IMG/VR virus record: IMGVR_UViG_3300045999_003867
Location: 1 to 35,814 of that record
DNA length: 35,814 nt
Source: a virus
Reading direction: 5' to 3' (one strand)
The notes below the pieces were generated by a model. That model was not told the DNA's origin. It saw nothing but the letters and a program-made list of their open reading frames with translations, and searched no databases. Numbering within the stretch: position 1 is the first letter of the stretch; the number at the start of each line of letters is the position of its first letter. The position numbers and the translations under genes were made by a program. Shown here one piece after another: positions 1 through 6,660 of the stretch.

Positions 1-459
1 AGTAGAACTCAATTCTTTAAACATAAAGTTGGATTTGTAGAGAATGAAGTAAGTAGACGATACGTAGATGATGAGCCTACTGTTTTCTATCCTCGCTGGT
101 CAAGTCGGCCAGAAGGATCTATGAAACAAGGTGCAGGTGATTCTGTAGATGTAGATACAGGTAATAAAGCATATCTTATCTATAATCAAGCTGTAGAATC
201 ATCTTTGTTTGCTTATAAATCCTTGTTAAATGCTGGTGTTGCACCAGAACAAGCAAGGTTTGTACTTCCTTTGGGTACGTTTACAGAATGGTATTGGACA
301 GGATCCTTAGCTGCTTATGCTAGATTCTATCAACAACGATCAGACCCACATGCCCAAGCTGAAATACGGGTTTATGCAGAAGAAATTAATGCAATCATAT
401 CAGGTTTGTTTCCTGTTGCATGGAATGCCTTAATTAATAGTAATCAAGAACCCAAGTAA
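1..459 (+). CDS. thyX: ThyX flavin-dependent thymidylate synthase, 3' part (5' end outside window)
   Basis: The frame is open from base 1 to the TAA at 457-459, giving 152 codons of the C-terminal part. ThyX makes dTMP from dUMP using methylene-tetrahydrofolate and FAD/NADPH. Visible hallmarks are FFKHKVGF followed by NEVSRRYVDD near the start (the substrate and flavin binding signature, normally RHRX7S then NExSxRY) and the helical segment ARFVLPLGTFTEWYWTGS with the conserved ARxVLP core. Here the RHR triplet reads KHK and the spacing to the serine is one residue longer, as far as I recall a variant also found in other phage ThyX proteins. An internal ATG at 121 is not the start, because conserved ThyX sequence continues upstream of it. 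A hairpin and T-run follow the stop, then the RNA polymerase gene. The family call is secure; full length cannot be judged. Confidence 0.93.
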   Translation, partial: SRTQFFKHKVGFVENEVSRRYVDDEPTVFYPRWSSRPEGSMKQGAGDSVDVDTGNKAYLIYNQAVESSLFAYKSLLNAGVAPEQARFVLPLGTFTEWYWTGSLAAYARFYQQRSDPHAQAEIRVYAEEINAIISGLFPVAWNALINSNQEPK

Positions 460-466
460 CCATGTT

Positions 467-490
467 TGTAGCTATGCTACATTCTTTTTT
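467..490 (+). terminator. Weak intrinsic terminator between thyX and the RNA polymerase gene
   Basis: A 6-bp stem TGTAGC/GCTACA (467-472 with 476-481) has a 3-base loop TAT and is followed by TTCTTTTTT at 482-490. The stem is short and only half G/C, so termination would be partial. It lies between the thyX stop and the Shine-Dalgarno AAAAGGAG of the next gene. Confidence 0.45.
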
Positions 491-502
491 AAAAGGAGAC
501 TT

Positions 503-2938
503 ATGCTAGAGGCATGGAATAATTTATCAAAAGAAGCTCAACAAAAAAGATTATCAGTACAGAAACTGTATGAAGAAGAACTATTAGAGAATGGTTCTGA
601 AAAGTATTGGCGTGAATATGGTCGAGCACCAGATGAAGGTAAGCCAGAACAATTGCTACTTGAATCTGCGGTAATCCATCTTACTCCATATTACCAGAAA
701 TGGATTGATGCTTGTTCAAATAATCGTAAATCTCCAGATTGGTTAGCTCCATTGCTTTGTGTAGGGGCTGCTAAAATGGCAGACATTACAATTAGAAATG
801 TAATGAGGTTATTCCTTACAAGAAATACTTTACAAAACTTTGATGATTCAATAGGCATTCCAAGTAATGCACCTGTTGCTCAACAACTTGCAAAGTTAAT
901 TGCTGAAGATGTAATTTCAATCATTGCTTATCAACAAGCAAAGAAAAAGTTTTCAGATGATTGGCGTAAACAATCTAAGTTTATAAAGAACTGGACTGTT
1001 AAGCGATGCAAAGCATTTACTAAGAAAGTATCTGGTCTACCTAAACTTAAATCAAAAAAAAAGGAAGACCTAGGTCATAACATGCTTAGGGTTGCTCTTA
1101 CTTCTGACATCTTAGTAAGTAGAGTACATTGGAATGGTAAGAATAAGAAATCATTACTTGTGTCGTTCTCTCCTTGGATTCTCAAGGAACTAAGTAAACG
1201 ACACGAACTACTGGAACAAGGATGTTTAGTTTATCGTCCAATGATTTGTCCTCCAATTCCGCACACAACTGCAGAAGATGGTGGATTCTTATCTCCATGG
1301 ATTCGTAAGAAAATGATTAAACGATACCATCCTGTTGGTGCAGATCCCAAAGATTGGGATTCTCGTCCTTCAGAACTAGTACTTCGTGGTCTTAATGCAC
1401 TTGCTCAAACCGAATGGTCGGTTAATACAGAAGTGTACCAAGTCATGAAAACTATGTTTGAAAATGATTATCGTACTGCAAACCTTCCAGCATATACTTA
1501 TAAAGACTTTGCTTTTAGTAGGCCATATCCAGAAAATGGACCCAAAGAAGAACAAGCTAAATGGATGCAAGAGTCTAATGAAGCTTGGGGTGAATGGTAC
1601 AAAGAAGAACAAGCCAGAGCAAGAATGATTGTTCGTCTTGAATTGGCTAAGAAAATAAATCAATGGAATTTCTTCTACATGCCATATACCTTGGATTTCC
1701 GAGGTCGTGCTTATTCTGTTTGTGAATTGTTATCACCTCAAGGTATTGACTTTGATCGTGGATTAATTCAATTTGCTGTACCACGCAAACAAACTAAAGA
1801 AGGTTTGTATTGGTTATATGTACACACAGCAAACTTGTTTGATCAAGATAAGAAATCATTTGATGAACGAGTTAAATGGGTACAGAATAATATGGATATG
1901 CTATTGCGTATTGCAGAAAATCCATATGAAAATAAAGAATGGATTGACCCAAGTAAGAAGAAAAACAAATCATTCCAACGACTTGCAGCAATCTTTGAAA
2001 TTGCCCGTAAGGATGGAATGACGCAGCTTCCTATTCAAATGGATGGTGCTAATAACGGTGGTCAACATTGGTCAGCTATTATGCGTAATCGTAAGCTTGC
2101 TGTTCTTACTAATCTAATTAAGAACGATCAACCCCAAGATTTGTATCAGTATGTTGCTAATGCTGCTACTGATTATATGGTTGAGCATCCAGAAAATAGA
2201 TGGTATCCAGCATTCTTAGAGTATTGGGATAATAAACTACCTAGAAATGTAACTAAAAGATCCACAATGTGTGATGCTTATGGTCTTACTTTCTATGGTA
2301 TGCAAAAGTATGTCAAGTCAGAAGGACATGTTGATTGGGTTTCAAAAGAACAAAGAGGTGGAGCTGTAGTTGAACTAAGTAGAGCTATTCAAGCTGGACT
2401 TGGGGAAACTATGGAATCTCCGAATCGTGGTAAGGAATGGCTGCGAGAAGTTGCAGATATTCTAAACGCAATGAACAAACCTTTCGTATGGACTACGCCT
2501 TCTGGATTTGAGGTACATCATGTTTATAATCAAGTACTTGAAAGAGTCAGCTATGCTGAGCTGTTTAATCGTCAGCAACTTGTGTTCTCTACTGTTACAG
2601 AAGATCTTGATGGTAAAGCGCAGTATCTTGCAATTTCTCCAAACTACATCCATTCACTAGATGCAGCTCATATGTTCTTAAGTATCGGTGAAATGCTAGA
2701 TGAAGGTATGAGTGCATACTCTTTTGTACATGACTCATATGGTACATATGCTCCTGATATTTCACGGATGCATACAATATTGCGAGAACAGTTTATTAAA
2801 GTCCATCAGGAGAATCAACTTGAAAAACTCAAGAAAGAAATCGAAGAACGATACAACATCTATCTCCCAGAATGCCCCAAACAAGAAAACGAATTCCAAA
2901 TCGAAGAAGTCCTTAAATCAGAATACTTCTTTGCCTAA
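503..2938 (+). CDS. T7-like single-subunit DNA-dependent RNA polymerase
   Basis: This is an 811-residue RNA polymerase of the T7/mitochondrial type (T7 enzyme 883 residues). It would transcribe the middle and late phage genes from phage-specific promoters. The family blocks are in order: PYTLDFRGRAY near residue 395 (T7 MDWRGRVY); motif A MDGANNGGQHWSA with catalytic Asp514; motif B TKRSTMCDAYG with Lys585, Arg586 and Tyr593 (equivalents of T7 Lys631, Arg632, Tyr639); PNYIHSLDAAH; and motif C FVHDSYGT with catalytic Asp744. The C-terminus ends EYFFA, matching the aromatic-Ala foot (FAFA) of T7 polymerase. AAAAGGAG lies just upstream of ATG 503. The divergent N-terminal 330 residues hold the promoter-recognition parts, so promoter sequence cannot be predicted from T7. 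Motif A is ANNGGQH where T7 has SCSGIQH. Confidence 0.98.
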   Translation: MLEAWNNLSKEAQQKRLSVQKLYEEELLENGSEKYWREYGRAPDEGKPEQLLLESAVIHLTPYYQKWIDACSNNRKSPDWLAPLLCVGAAKMADITIRNVMRLFLTRNTLQNFDDSIGIPSNAPVAQQLAKLIAEDVISIIAYQQAKKKFSDDWRKQSKFIKNWTVKRCKAFTKKVSGLPKLKSKKKEDLGHNMLRVALTSDILVSRVHWNGKNKKSLLVSFSPWILKELSKRHELLEQGCLVYRPMICPPIPHTTAEDGGFLSPWIRKKMIKRYHPVGADPKDWDSRPSELVLRGLNALAQTEWSVNTEVYQVMKTMFENDYRTANLPAYTYKDFAFSRPYPENGPKEEQAKWMQESNEAWGEWYKEEQARARMIVRLELAKKINQWNFFYMPYTLDFRGRAYSVCELLSPQGIDFDRGLIQFAVPRKQTKEGLYWLYVHTANLFDQDKKSFDERVKWVQNNMDMLLRIAENPYENKEWIDPSKKKNKSFQRLAAIFEIARKDGMTQLPIQMDGANNGGQHWSAIMRNRKLAVLTNLIKNDQPQDLYQYVANAATDYMVEHPENRWYPAFLEYWDNKLPRNVTKRSTMCDAYGLTFYGMQKYVKSEGHVDWVSKEQRGGAVVELSRAIQAGLGETMESPNRGKEWLREVADILNAMNKPFVWTTPSGFEVHHVYNQVLERVSYAELFNRQQLVFSTVTEDLDGKAQYLAISPNYIHSLDAAHMFLSIGEMLDEGMSAYSFVHDSYGTYAPDISRMHTILREQFIKVHQENQLEKLKKEIEERYNIYLPECPKQENEFQIEEVLKSEYFFA

Positions 2939-2942
2939 GAAT

Positions 2943-3200
2943 GTGGTATATCCTGATAAAGTACCAAAGCTTGTTAAGGTTTTGTGGGTTGATGCAATGA
3001 CTATTGGTGGGGCTGAGTGGTTGGGTAAGGAAGAAGCAAAGACTTCAGCTAAAGAACCATTACCAATGATGTTAACTGTAGGATTTGTTTTACATAATGA
3101 TGAAGAACAGATCTCATTAACTTCAACAATTGGCCCTGGTGAGACTGCTCAGGTAAACAAAATACCTAAGCGAATGGTGATTAAGATTGAGGAAGTATAA
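2943..3200 (+). CDS. Small phage protein of unknown function (VLWVDA...TVGFVL type)
   Basis: The protein is about 85 residues if read from GTG 2943, four bases after the polymerase stop. A start at ATG 2997 would cut off the best-conserved part. The same frame runs open back into the polymerase gene, but that part looks like a shadow. The pattern VLWVDAMTIGGAEWL, then TVGFVL, then a beta-rich end resembles a small protein recurrent near the RNA polymerase gene of T7-like phages. I know no assigned function. No clear Shine-Dalgarno precedes GTG 2943, so translation may depend on coupling to the polymerase gene. Its stop overlaps the next start as TAATG. Confidence 0.65.
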   Translation: MVYPDKVPKLVKVLWVDAMTIGGAEWLGKEEAKTSAKEPLPMMLTVGFVLHNDEEQISLTSTIGPGETAQVNKIPKRMVIKIEEV

Positions 3201-3337
3201 TGGCAGAACAAAAAAACATTCGTAAAAAGGATTATAAAGAATTTAATCCTGAAAAGTATAAACGAGAACAAGAACGCAAACGACGAGAAGTACAACGTCG
3301 TAATGCTCGGAGAAATAAATATGGACAAGATTCCTGA
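3200..3337 (+). CDS. 45-residue strongly basic hypothetical protein
   Basis: ATG 3200 shares bases with the preceding TAA (TAATG), and GAGGAAG just upstream can serve as ribosome-binding site. The product begins MAEQKNIRKKDY and continues as an Arg/Lys/Glu-rich helix (KYKREQERKRREVQRRNARRNK). It looks like a small basic nucleic-acid-binding or charge-balancing peptide. No family is recognised. It overlaps the next gene by 17 bases. Confidence 0.55.
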   Translation: MAEQKNIRKKDYKEFNPEKYKREQERKRREVQRRNARRNKYGQDS

Positions 3338-3497
3338 GTTTTATAATATTTACCAACAACTACATGTTCAAGGTAAGTTTAATGTTTATGAACCCATTGA
3401 GCAAGAAGAAGGGGAACCCCTTCCACCATTAGCTGTACAATGGAAAGAAGACGCTAAGCGTAGATGGGGGAAGAATGAGAACTCTCGTAATCGGTGA
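3321..3497 (+). CDS. 58-residue hypothetical protein
   Basis: The start is placed at ATG 3321 because CGGAGAAATAAAT precedes it with GGAG at normal spacing. A longer frame begins at ATG 3303 without such a site. The product (MDKIPEFYNIYQQLHV..., then a Glu/Pro-rich middle EQEEGEPLPPLAVQW and a basic end) matches nothing I recognise. Its last 23 bases overlap the metallophosphoesterase gene, and its coding DNA GGGGGAAG supplies that gene's ribosome-binding site. Confidence 0.55.
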   Translation: MDKIPEFYNIYQQLHVQGKFNVYEPIEQEEGEPLPPLAVQWKEDAKRRWGKNENSRNR

Positions 3498-4128
3498 CTT
3501 GCATTGTCCAGCAGACCATGAAGATTATCTTCTGTTCTGTTTAGAAATGAAAAAGAAATATAAAACAAACAATACAATCTTTATTGGTGATATAATTGAT
3601 CATGAGGCTATCTCAGCACATGATAAAAATCCATCACTACCTGGTGCAGCAGATGAGTTTGAGGCTTCATTAGAAAGACTACAGAGATGGTATGCTAAGT
3701 TTAATACTGCTTCTGTTTGTATTGGTAATCACGACGCAAGAGTTGTGAAGAAAGCAGTTAAAAATGGTATTCCTGAATTTTATATTAAGGCTTATTCAGA
3801 TTTGTATCGCACTCGTAATTGGAATTGGGATTATCATTTTGAGTGCAATGGTGTTTATTATACTCATGGCGATGGCTGGGGCTCTCAGTATCCTGCTTTT
3901 AATGCTGCCAAAGCCAGACTCCAAAGTGTAGTATGTGGACACCACCATTCTATTGCTGCTATAAACTGGATTAAAGGCCCGACAACCATGTATTTTGGTA
4001 TGAATGTTGGCTGCGGCGTGGATCAGCGTCACCCAGCATTAACATATTCAAAGCCACACCTTAAGAAAGCCATCCTTAGTTGTGGAATCGTTATTGATGG
4101 TAATCAACCCTATTTGGAGATTATGTAA
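3475..4128 (+). CDS. Calcineurin-like metallophosphoesterase
   Basis: The 217-residue protein is a compact two-metal phosphoesterase. The metal-binding blocks are in canonical order: GDLH (Asp8, His10), GDIID (Asp39), GNHD (Asn85, His86), THGD (His131) and GHHH (His156, His158). The family covers phosphatases, phosphodiesterases and nucleases; phage members near the replication genes have no agreed substrate. Its place between the RNA polymerase and SSB genes suggests nucleic-acid or nucleotide turnover (inference). The start at ATG 3475 puts the GD-x-H block at residues 7-10, as expected for the fold. The stop is fused to the next start (TAATG). Confidence 0.9.
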   Translation: MRTLVIGDLHCPADHEDYLLFCLEMKKKYKTNNTIFIGDIIDHEAISAHDKNPSLPGAADEFEASLERLQRWYAKFNTASVCIGNHDARVVKKAVKNGIPEFYIKAYSDLYRTRNWNWDYHFECNGVYYTHGDGWGSQYPAFNAAKARLQSVVCGHHHSIAAINWIKGPTTMYFGMNVGCGVDQRHPALTYSKPHLKKAILSCGIVIDGNQPYLEIM

Positions 4129-4313
4129 TGAGTGAAGAAAATCAAACACCGCCACAAGCTGCGGTTCCAGTCGAAGCTGTTGTTGCATATCTTTCTGACC
4201 TTTACCGTCAGATGGATGCAATCAGTTTTAATATTCGTACAAACATTAACAACATTATGCCTAAGGTAGATGGAGAAGTAACTAATGCCAGCAGCGAAAG
4301 CGAAGTACGCTAA
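4128..4313 (+). CDS. 61-residue hypothetical protein upstream of SSB
   Basis: ATG 4128 is fused to the TAA of the phosphoesterase gene. The product has a Pro/Ala-rich start (TPPQAAVPVEA), one predicted amphipathic helix (YLSDLYRQMDAISFNIRTNINN) and an acidic Ser-rich end. It overlaps the SSB gene by 29 bases. No family is recognised. The overlap at both ends and the lack of an alternative gene here support it being real. Confidence 0.55.
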   Translation: MSEENQTPPQAAVPVEAVVAYLSDLYRQMDAISFNIRTNINNIMPKVDGEVTNASSESEVR

Positions 4314-4767
4314 ACCTTTTGTTACAGGTAACGTAACAGTCAAGTGGTCACATCTTATGACCCCAGACGATAAGTTCGGAAACCCTAATCATTCCGTAAC
4401 TGTTGAGCTTACACCTGAACTGCAAAAGCAGATTCAATCGTCTGTAAAGGAACTTGGTGGTAAGAAGATCAATGGTCTTAAGGATCAAGATGGAATTAAG
4501 ACTATCAAGTTTAAGAATGTTCTTAAGGCCAAGGAAGGTATTCGTACTTTCCCTGTAATTGGTCCAGATACCAAGCCTACAGAGACTGTACCATTTGGTT
4601 CTGATGTTGTACGAGTAAAGGTTACTCCTGCACTTATCAGTCGAGACAATTCAGTCTCTTTCTATATGGAATCTATCCAACTAATTGAACGTAATTATGT
4701 TGGCGGTAATTCAGAATTTACTGATGTAAGCAATAAGCCCATCAGTGATGATGAAATTCCATTCTAA
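4285..4767 (+). CDS. Single-stranded DNA-binding protein (T7 gp2.5 type)
   Basis: The protein is 160 residues. It would coat ssDNA during replication and recombination and recruit polymerase and primase-helicase through its acidic tail. It fits the phage gp2.5-like SSB family: a beta-rich OB-fold body beginning PFVTGNVTVKWSHLMTPDD, a central KEGIRTFPVIGPD segment, and a C-terminal acidic tail ending DDEIPF. A terminal aromatic residue after acidic residues is the functional signature of gp2.5. It sits directly before the resolvase gene, as ssb precedes endonuclease I in T7. Read from ATG 4285, inside the preceding gene, with AGATGGAGAAG upstream. Confidence 0.88.
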   Translation: MPAAKAKYAKPFVTGNVTVKWSHLMTPDDKFGNPNHSVTVELTPELQKQIQSSVKELGGKKINGLKDQDGIKTIKFKNVLKAKEGIRTFPVIGPDTKPTETVPFGSDVVRVKVTPALISRDNSVSFYMESIQLIERNYVGGNSEFTDVSNKPISDDEIPF

Positions 4768-4777
4768 TAGGTGACTC

Positions 4778-5170
4778 ATGATGGAGTATAAGTTCCCAAT
4801 CAATCCCGTTGCTGCTTCCCGTCCACGGGTCAGCAAGTTCGGTGCATATTTCACGGGACCTTATAAGAAGTTCCGCTCGGCTGCTGCTATTATAATTAAT
4901 AGAGTACTCGGGCGAAACTTTACTCCACTGAGTGGCAAACTTGCAGTAGATATTAAGTGCTATGTAACAAGACCAAAGACAACTAAACTAGAATATCCAA
5001 AAGCTGATGTAGATAATTACAGTAAGTCAATTCTAGATTCGTTAAATGGTAAGTTGTGGGATGATGACTCCCAAATCATTGCTCTGTTTATTTCAAAACA
5101 ATGGGCAGAGCCAGGTGAAGAGGGATATTTCCTAGTTGCTATAGAGGAAATTAAAGTTGAATATCACTAA
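4778..5170 (+). CDS. rusA: RusA-type Holliday junction resolvase
   Basis: The protein is 130 residues (Escherichia coli RusA about 120). RusA cuts four-way DNA junctions symmetrically. The active-site pattern is visible: KADVDNYSKSILDSL with Asp77, Asp79 and Asn80, followed by LWDDDSQI with Asp95-Asp97 (E. coli RusA Asp70, Asp72, Asp91). The N-terminal SRPRVSKFG segment is also typical. It occupies the slot where T7 carries endonuclease I, just after SSB, so it presumably resolves replication and packaging intermediates here. Two adjacent ATGs (4778, 4781) follow AGGTGACTC; either could start it. Confidence 0.9.
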   Translation: MMEYKFPINPVAASRPRVSKFGAYFTGPYKKFRSAAAIIINRVLGRNFTPLSGKLAVDIKCYVTRPKTTKLEYPKADVDNYSKSILDSLNGKLWDDDSQIIALFISKQWAEPGEEGYFLVAIEEIKVEYH

Positions 5171-5534
5171 GTATCGTGAAATCGCAAGAGAAGAGTTCTT
5201 TAATATTGAGAACTGGCGTCCTCACAACCATGTATCAATCATTATCCGTAATGATCGAATTCTTGGAATTGGAATTAATAAAAGAAAGACCCATCCTATG
5301 GCTATGAAATATGGCTATAGGAGCTGCGAACTCCACAGCGAACTCGATGCACTTTTAAAAATTCCAAAAAATGTAAGAGACAACCTTGTCTTGCTTAATT
5401 TCAGGTTTGGTCCAAAAGGGAATATGAAGCTATCCAAACCATGTAATTTGTGTCTACCTTGGTGTATTGACACATTTGAAGAAATTTATTATTCAGTCCC
5501 AGATGGACTTGTTCAGTTGGATTATAAGGTCTAA
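5157..5534 (+). CDS. dCMP/cytidine deaminase-like zinc enzyme
   Basis: The protein is 125 residues, read from TTG 5157. GAGGAAATTAAAG immediately upstream is a good ribosome-binding site and no ATG lies before the conserved core. The zinc-deaminase pattern is HSE (His60, catalytic Glu62) and PCNLC (Cys96, Cys99), within a fold that begins HVSIIIRNDRILGIGINKRKTHP. The HxE...PCxxC pairing, the length, and the company of ThyX, ribonucleotide reductase and dNMP kinase favour dCMP to dUMP conversion feeding ThyX. A tRNA- or base-deaminase role cannot be excluded from sequence alone. The start overlaps the resolvase gene by 14 bases. The stop abuts the folded RNA at 5535. Confidence 0.8.
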   Translation: MNITKYREIAREEFFNIENWRPHNHVSIIIRNDRILGIGINKRKTHPMAMKYGYRSCELHSELDALLKIPKNVRDNLVLLNFRFGPKGNMKLSKPCNLCLPWCIDTFEEIYYSVPDGLVQLDYKV

Positions 5535-5652
5535 GGTTGTTAACAGTTGTTGTTCTATATCTAGTGTGACTGGGCGGTCCTACTCCGCATACAAGGAACA
5601 GTCGTATGAACTATAGTGATATAGAATGGAGGCTCGCTACCTCCAACAACCA
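5535..5652 (+). ncRNA. Unexplained folded RNA with tRNA-like acceptor and T-arm
   Basis: The element begins at the base after the deaminase stop and ends 5 bases before tRNA-Ile. Pairings read directly: GGTTGTT (5535-5541) with AACAACC (5645-5651), 7 bp, followed by an unpaired A; next to it a T-arm-like hairpin GGAGG/CCTCC (5628-5632, 5640-5644) with a 7-base loop CTCGCTA; and a long stem TTCTATATC/GATATAGAA (5553-5561, 5618-5626). Inside are GACTG/CAGTC (5568-5572, 5599-5603), crossed by CATAC/GTATG (5588-5592, 5604-5608), a possible pseudoknot. GCGG/CCGC (5574-5577, 5585-5588) is an alternative hairpin sharing base 5588. At 118 bases it is too long for a tRNA and has no anticodon arm. The T-loop deviates from TTCRA. 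Function is unknown. Confidence 0.5.
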
Positions 5653-5657
5653 TTAAC

Positions 5658-5732
5658 GGAAGGGTGCCTGATATCGGTAAAAGGTGGTCACTTATAATGG
5701 CCCTCATGTGGGTTCGACTCCCACCCCTTCTA
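5658..5732 (+). tRNA. tRNA-Ile, anticodon UAU
   Basis: A complete cloverleaf can be drawn. The acceptor is GGAAGGG/CCCTTCT (5658-5664, 5725-5731; first pair G-U). The D-arm CCT/AGG has a loop containing GG. The anticodon stem is GGTCA/TGGCC with loop CTTATAA. The variable loop is CTCAT, the T-arm GTGGG/CCCAC with loop TTCGACT, and the discriminator A. The anticodon TAT (5693-5695) reads AUA. Bacteria usually decode AUA with a CAU tRNA modified to lysidine, so a direct UAU tRNA is unusual. CCA is not encoded. Confidence 0.9.
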
Positions 5733-5745
5733 CATAACAATAATC

Positions 5746-5771
5746 GGGCGGTGCGTAACTGCCCTGTTTTT
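5746..5771 (+). terminator. Intrinsic terminator after tRNA-Ile
   Basis: A 7-bp stem GGGCGGT/ACTGCCC (5746-5752, 5758-5764, one G-U pair) has loop GCGTA and is followed by TGTTTTT. It closes the transcript carrying the folded RNA and tRNA-Ile. The next gene has its own ribosome-binding site 16 bases downstream. Confidence 0.8.
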
Positions 5772-5787
5772 ATCGCAAAGGAACAAT

Positions 5788-6018
5788 ATGAAACGTATGT
5801 ATGTAACCCTTGGTGTAGCAAGGTATGTAATTGAAGAATGGGCTATTGATATTGATGATGACGATAATCCAGAAGATATCTTCAAGGAAATCAACCTACA
5901 CCCTAATAATTTCTTTTATGATCATGATCCAACTCTCATTTATTCAGAAGACATGAGCGACGAAATTCAAGAAGTAATTGAATGGAGAACAAATGAAGAC
6001 AATAATCGTACTACCTGA
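5788..6018 (+). CDS. 76-residue acidic hypothetical protein
   Basis: ATG 5788 follows CAAAGGAACAAT. The product is strongly acidic, with about 20 Asp/Glu against 6 Lys/Arg, including a run DIDDDDNPED. The pattern IEEWAIDID...PEDIFKEI looks related to IDELWTVEID...LEEAKQRI in the protein at 6153, so the two may be paralogues. No family is recognised. It is the first of a group of four small overlapping genes. An anti-restriction or DNA-mimic role is conceivable from the charge but nothing else supports it. Confidence 0.6.
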   Translation: MKRMYVTLGVARYVIEEWAIDIDDDDNPEDIFKEINLHPNNFFYDHDPTLIYSEDMSDEIQEVIEWRTNEDNNRTT

Positions 6019-6172
6019 CGGTACAACATGGAATACCATTGATGGTTGTAGCATTTGTATTATCAAGGATGAAGACTTTAATCGCTTATGCAATGATCAA
6101 GTAGATGCAAATGATCTAGAACCAGTTGTAGAAATTGGACTAAAGGAGTTTTATGGAACCCAATCGACTTAA
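5993..6172 (+). CDS. 59-residue hypothetical protein
   Basis: The start is ATG 5993, preceded by GGAGAACAA; a TTG at 5978 opens the same frame but lacks a site. The product MKTIIVLPDGTTWNTIDGCSICIIKDEDF... has the look of a small beta-sheet phage protein. It overlaps the preceding gene by 26 bases and the next by 20. No function is recognised. Confidence 0.55.
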   Translation: MKTIIVLPDGTTWNTIDGCSICIIKDEDFNRLCNDQVDANDLEPVVEIGLKEFYGTQST

Positions 6173-6371
6173 TGTTTCAATTAGAACAAACCAAATTATT
6201 GATGAACTTTGGACTGTAGAAATTGATCCAAGTATTACTCTAGAAGAAGCAAAACAAAGGATTACGGATGATCCTTATGCAATCTGGAGTACGGGAATGT
6301 ATGCTACTTTATGGGATTCAGAAGTAGTAGATACCGTAGGCGTAACATTAGATAGAATTGATAATATGTGA
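6153..6371 (+). CDS. 72-residue acidic hypothetical protein
   Basis: ATG 6153 follows AAAGGAGTTTT. The protein resembles the 5788 product in its WTVEIDPSITLEEAKQRITDDP segment, suggesting duplication and divergence (inference by eye). It is acidic and has no membrane segment. Function unknown. It overlaps the upstream gene by 20 bases; its stop is 8 bases before the next ATG. Confidence 0.55.
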   Translation: MEPNRLNVSIRTNQIIDELWTVEIDPSITLEEAKQRITDDPYAIWSTGMYATLWDSEVVDTVGVTLDRIDNM

Positions 6372-6378
6372 GGTCACT

Positions 6379-6660
6379 ATGGACCTAGAGGACGATACAC
6401 ACATGGAAAACAACACCGTAAAGTTACAAGAAACTGTTAATGTACCTGTTGTACTTAGTGATGAAATGCTTGATGCAATCGCCAAGCGGCTTGCTGATCG
6501 CGTTGAAGCTATGGACATTGAACAAATGATTGATGATCGAATTGATTATTACATGAGTACTTCATTTGATATTAATGATCACTCGCGTAATCTTGACCTT
6601 GATCATATTACATCTGGTATTGTTGATGATGTTATTGAACACATTAAGGATCGACTCTAA
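6379..6660 (+). CDS. 93-residue acidic helical hypothetical protein
   Basis: The start is set at ATG 6379 because GTGAGGTCACT precedes it; TTG 6358 and ATG 6403 are alternatives. The C-terminal two thirds are charged helices (LSDEMLDAIAKRLADRVEAM, IEQMIDDRIDYYM, IVDDVIEHIKDRL) separated by an Asp-rich linker. This suggests an oligomeric coiled protein. No family is recognised. Its stop TAA (6658-6660) overlaps the possible AUA start of the next gene. Confidence 0.55.
   Translation: MDLEDDTHMENNTVKLQETVNVPVVLSDEMLDAIAKRLADRVEAMDIEQMIDDRIDYYMSTSFDINDHSRNLDLDHITSGIVDDVIEHIKDRL

Noticed and set aside
2712-2942. Extension of the 2943 gene back to ATG 2712 inside the polymerase gene
   Set aside because: The extra 77 residues are the low-complexity shadow of the polymerase C-terminus and would overlap it by more than 220 bases.
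5535-5652. HDV-like theta ribozyme next to a tRNA
   Set aside because: In HDV-like folds the first strand pairs inside the molecule. Here the first and last strands pair with each other, so the topology is wrong.
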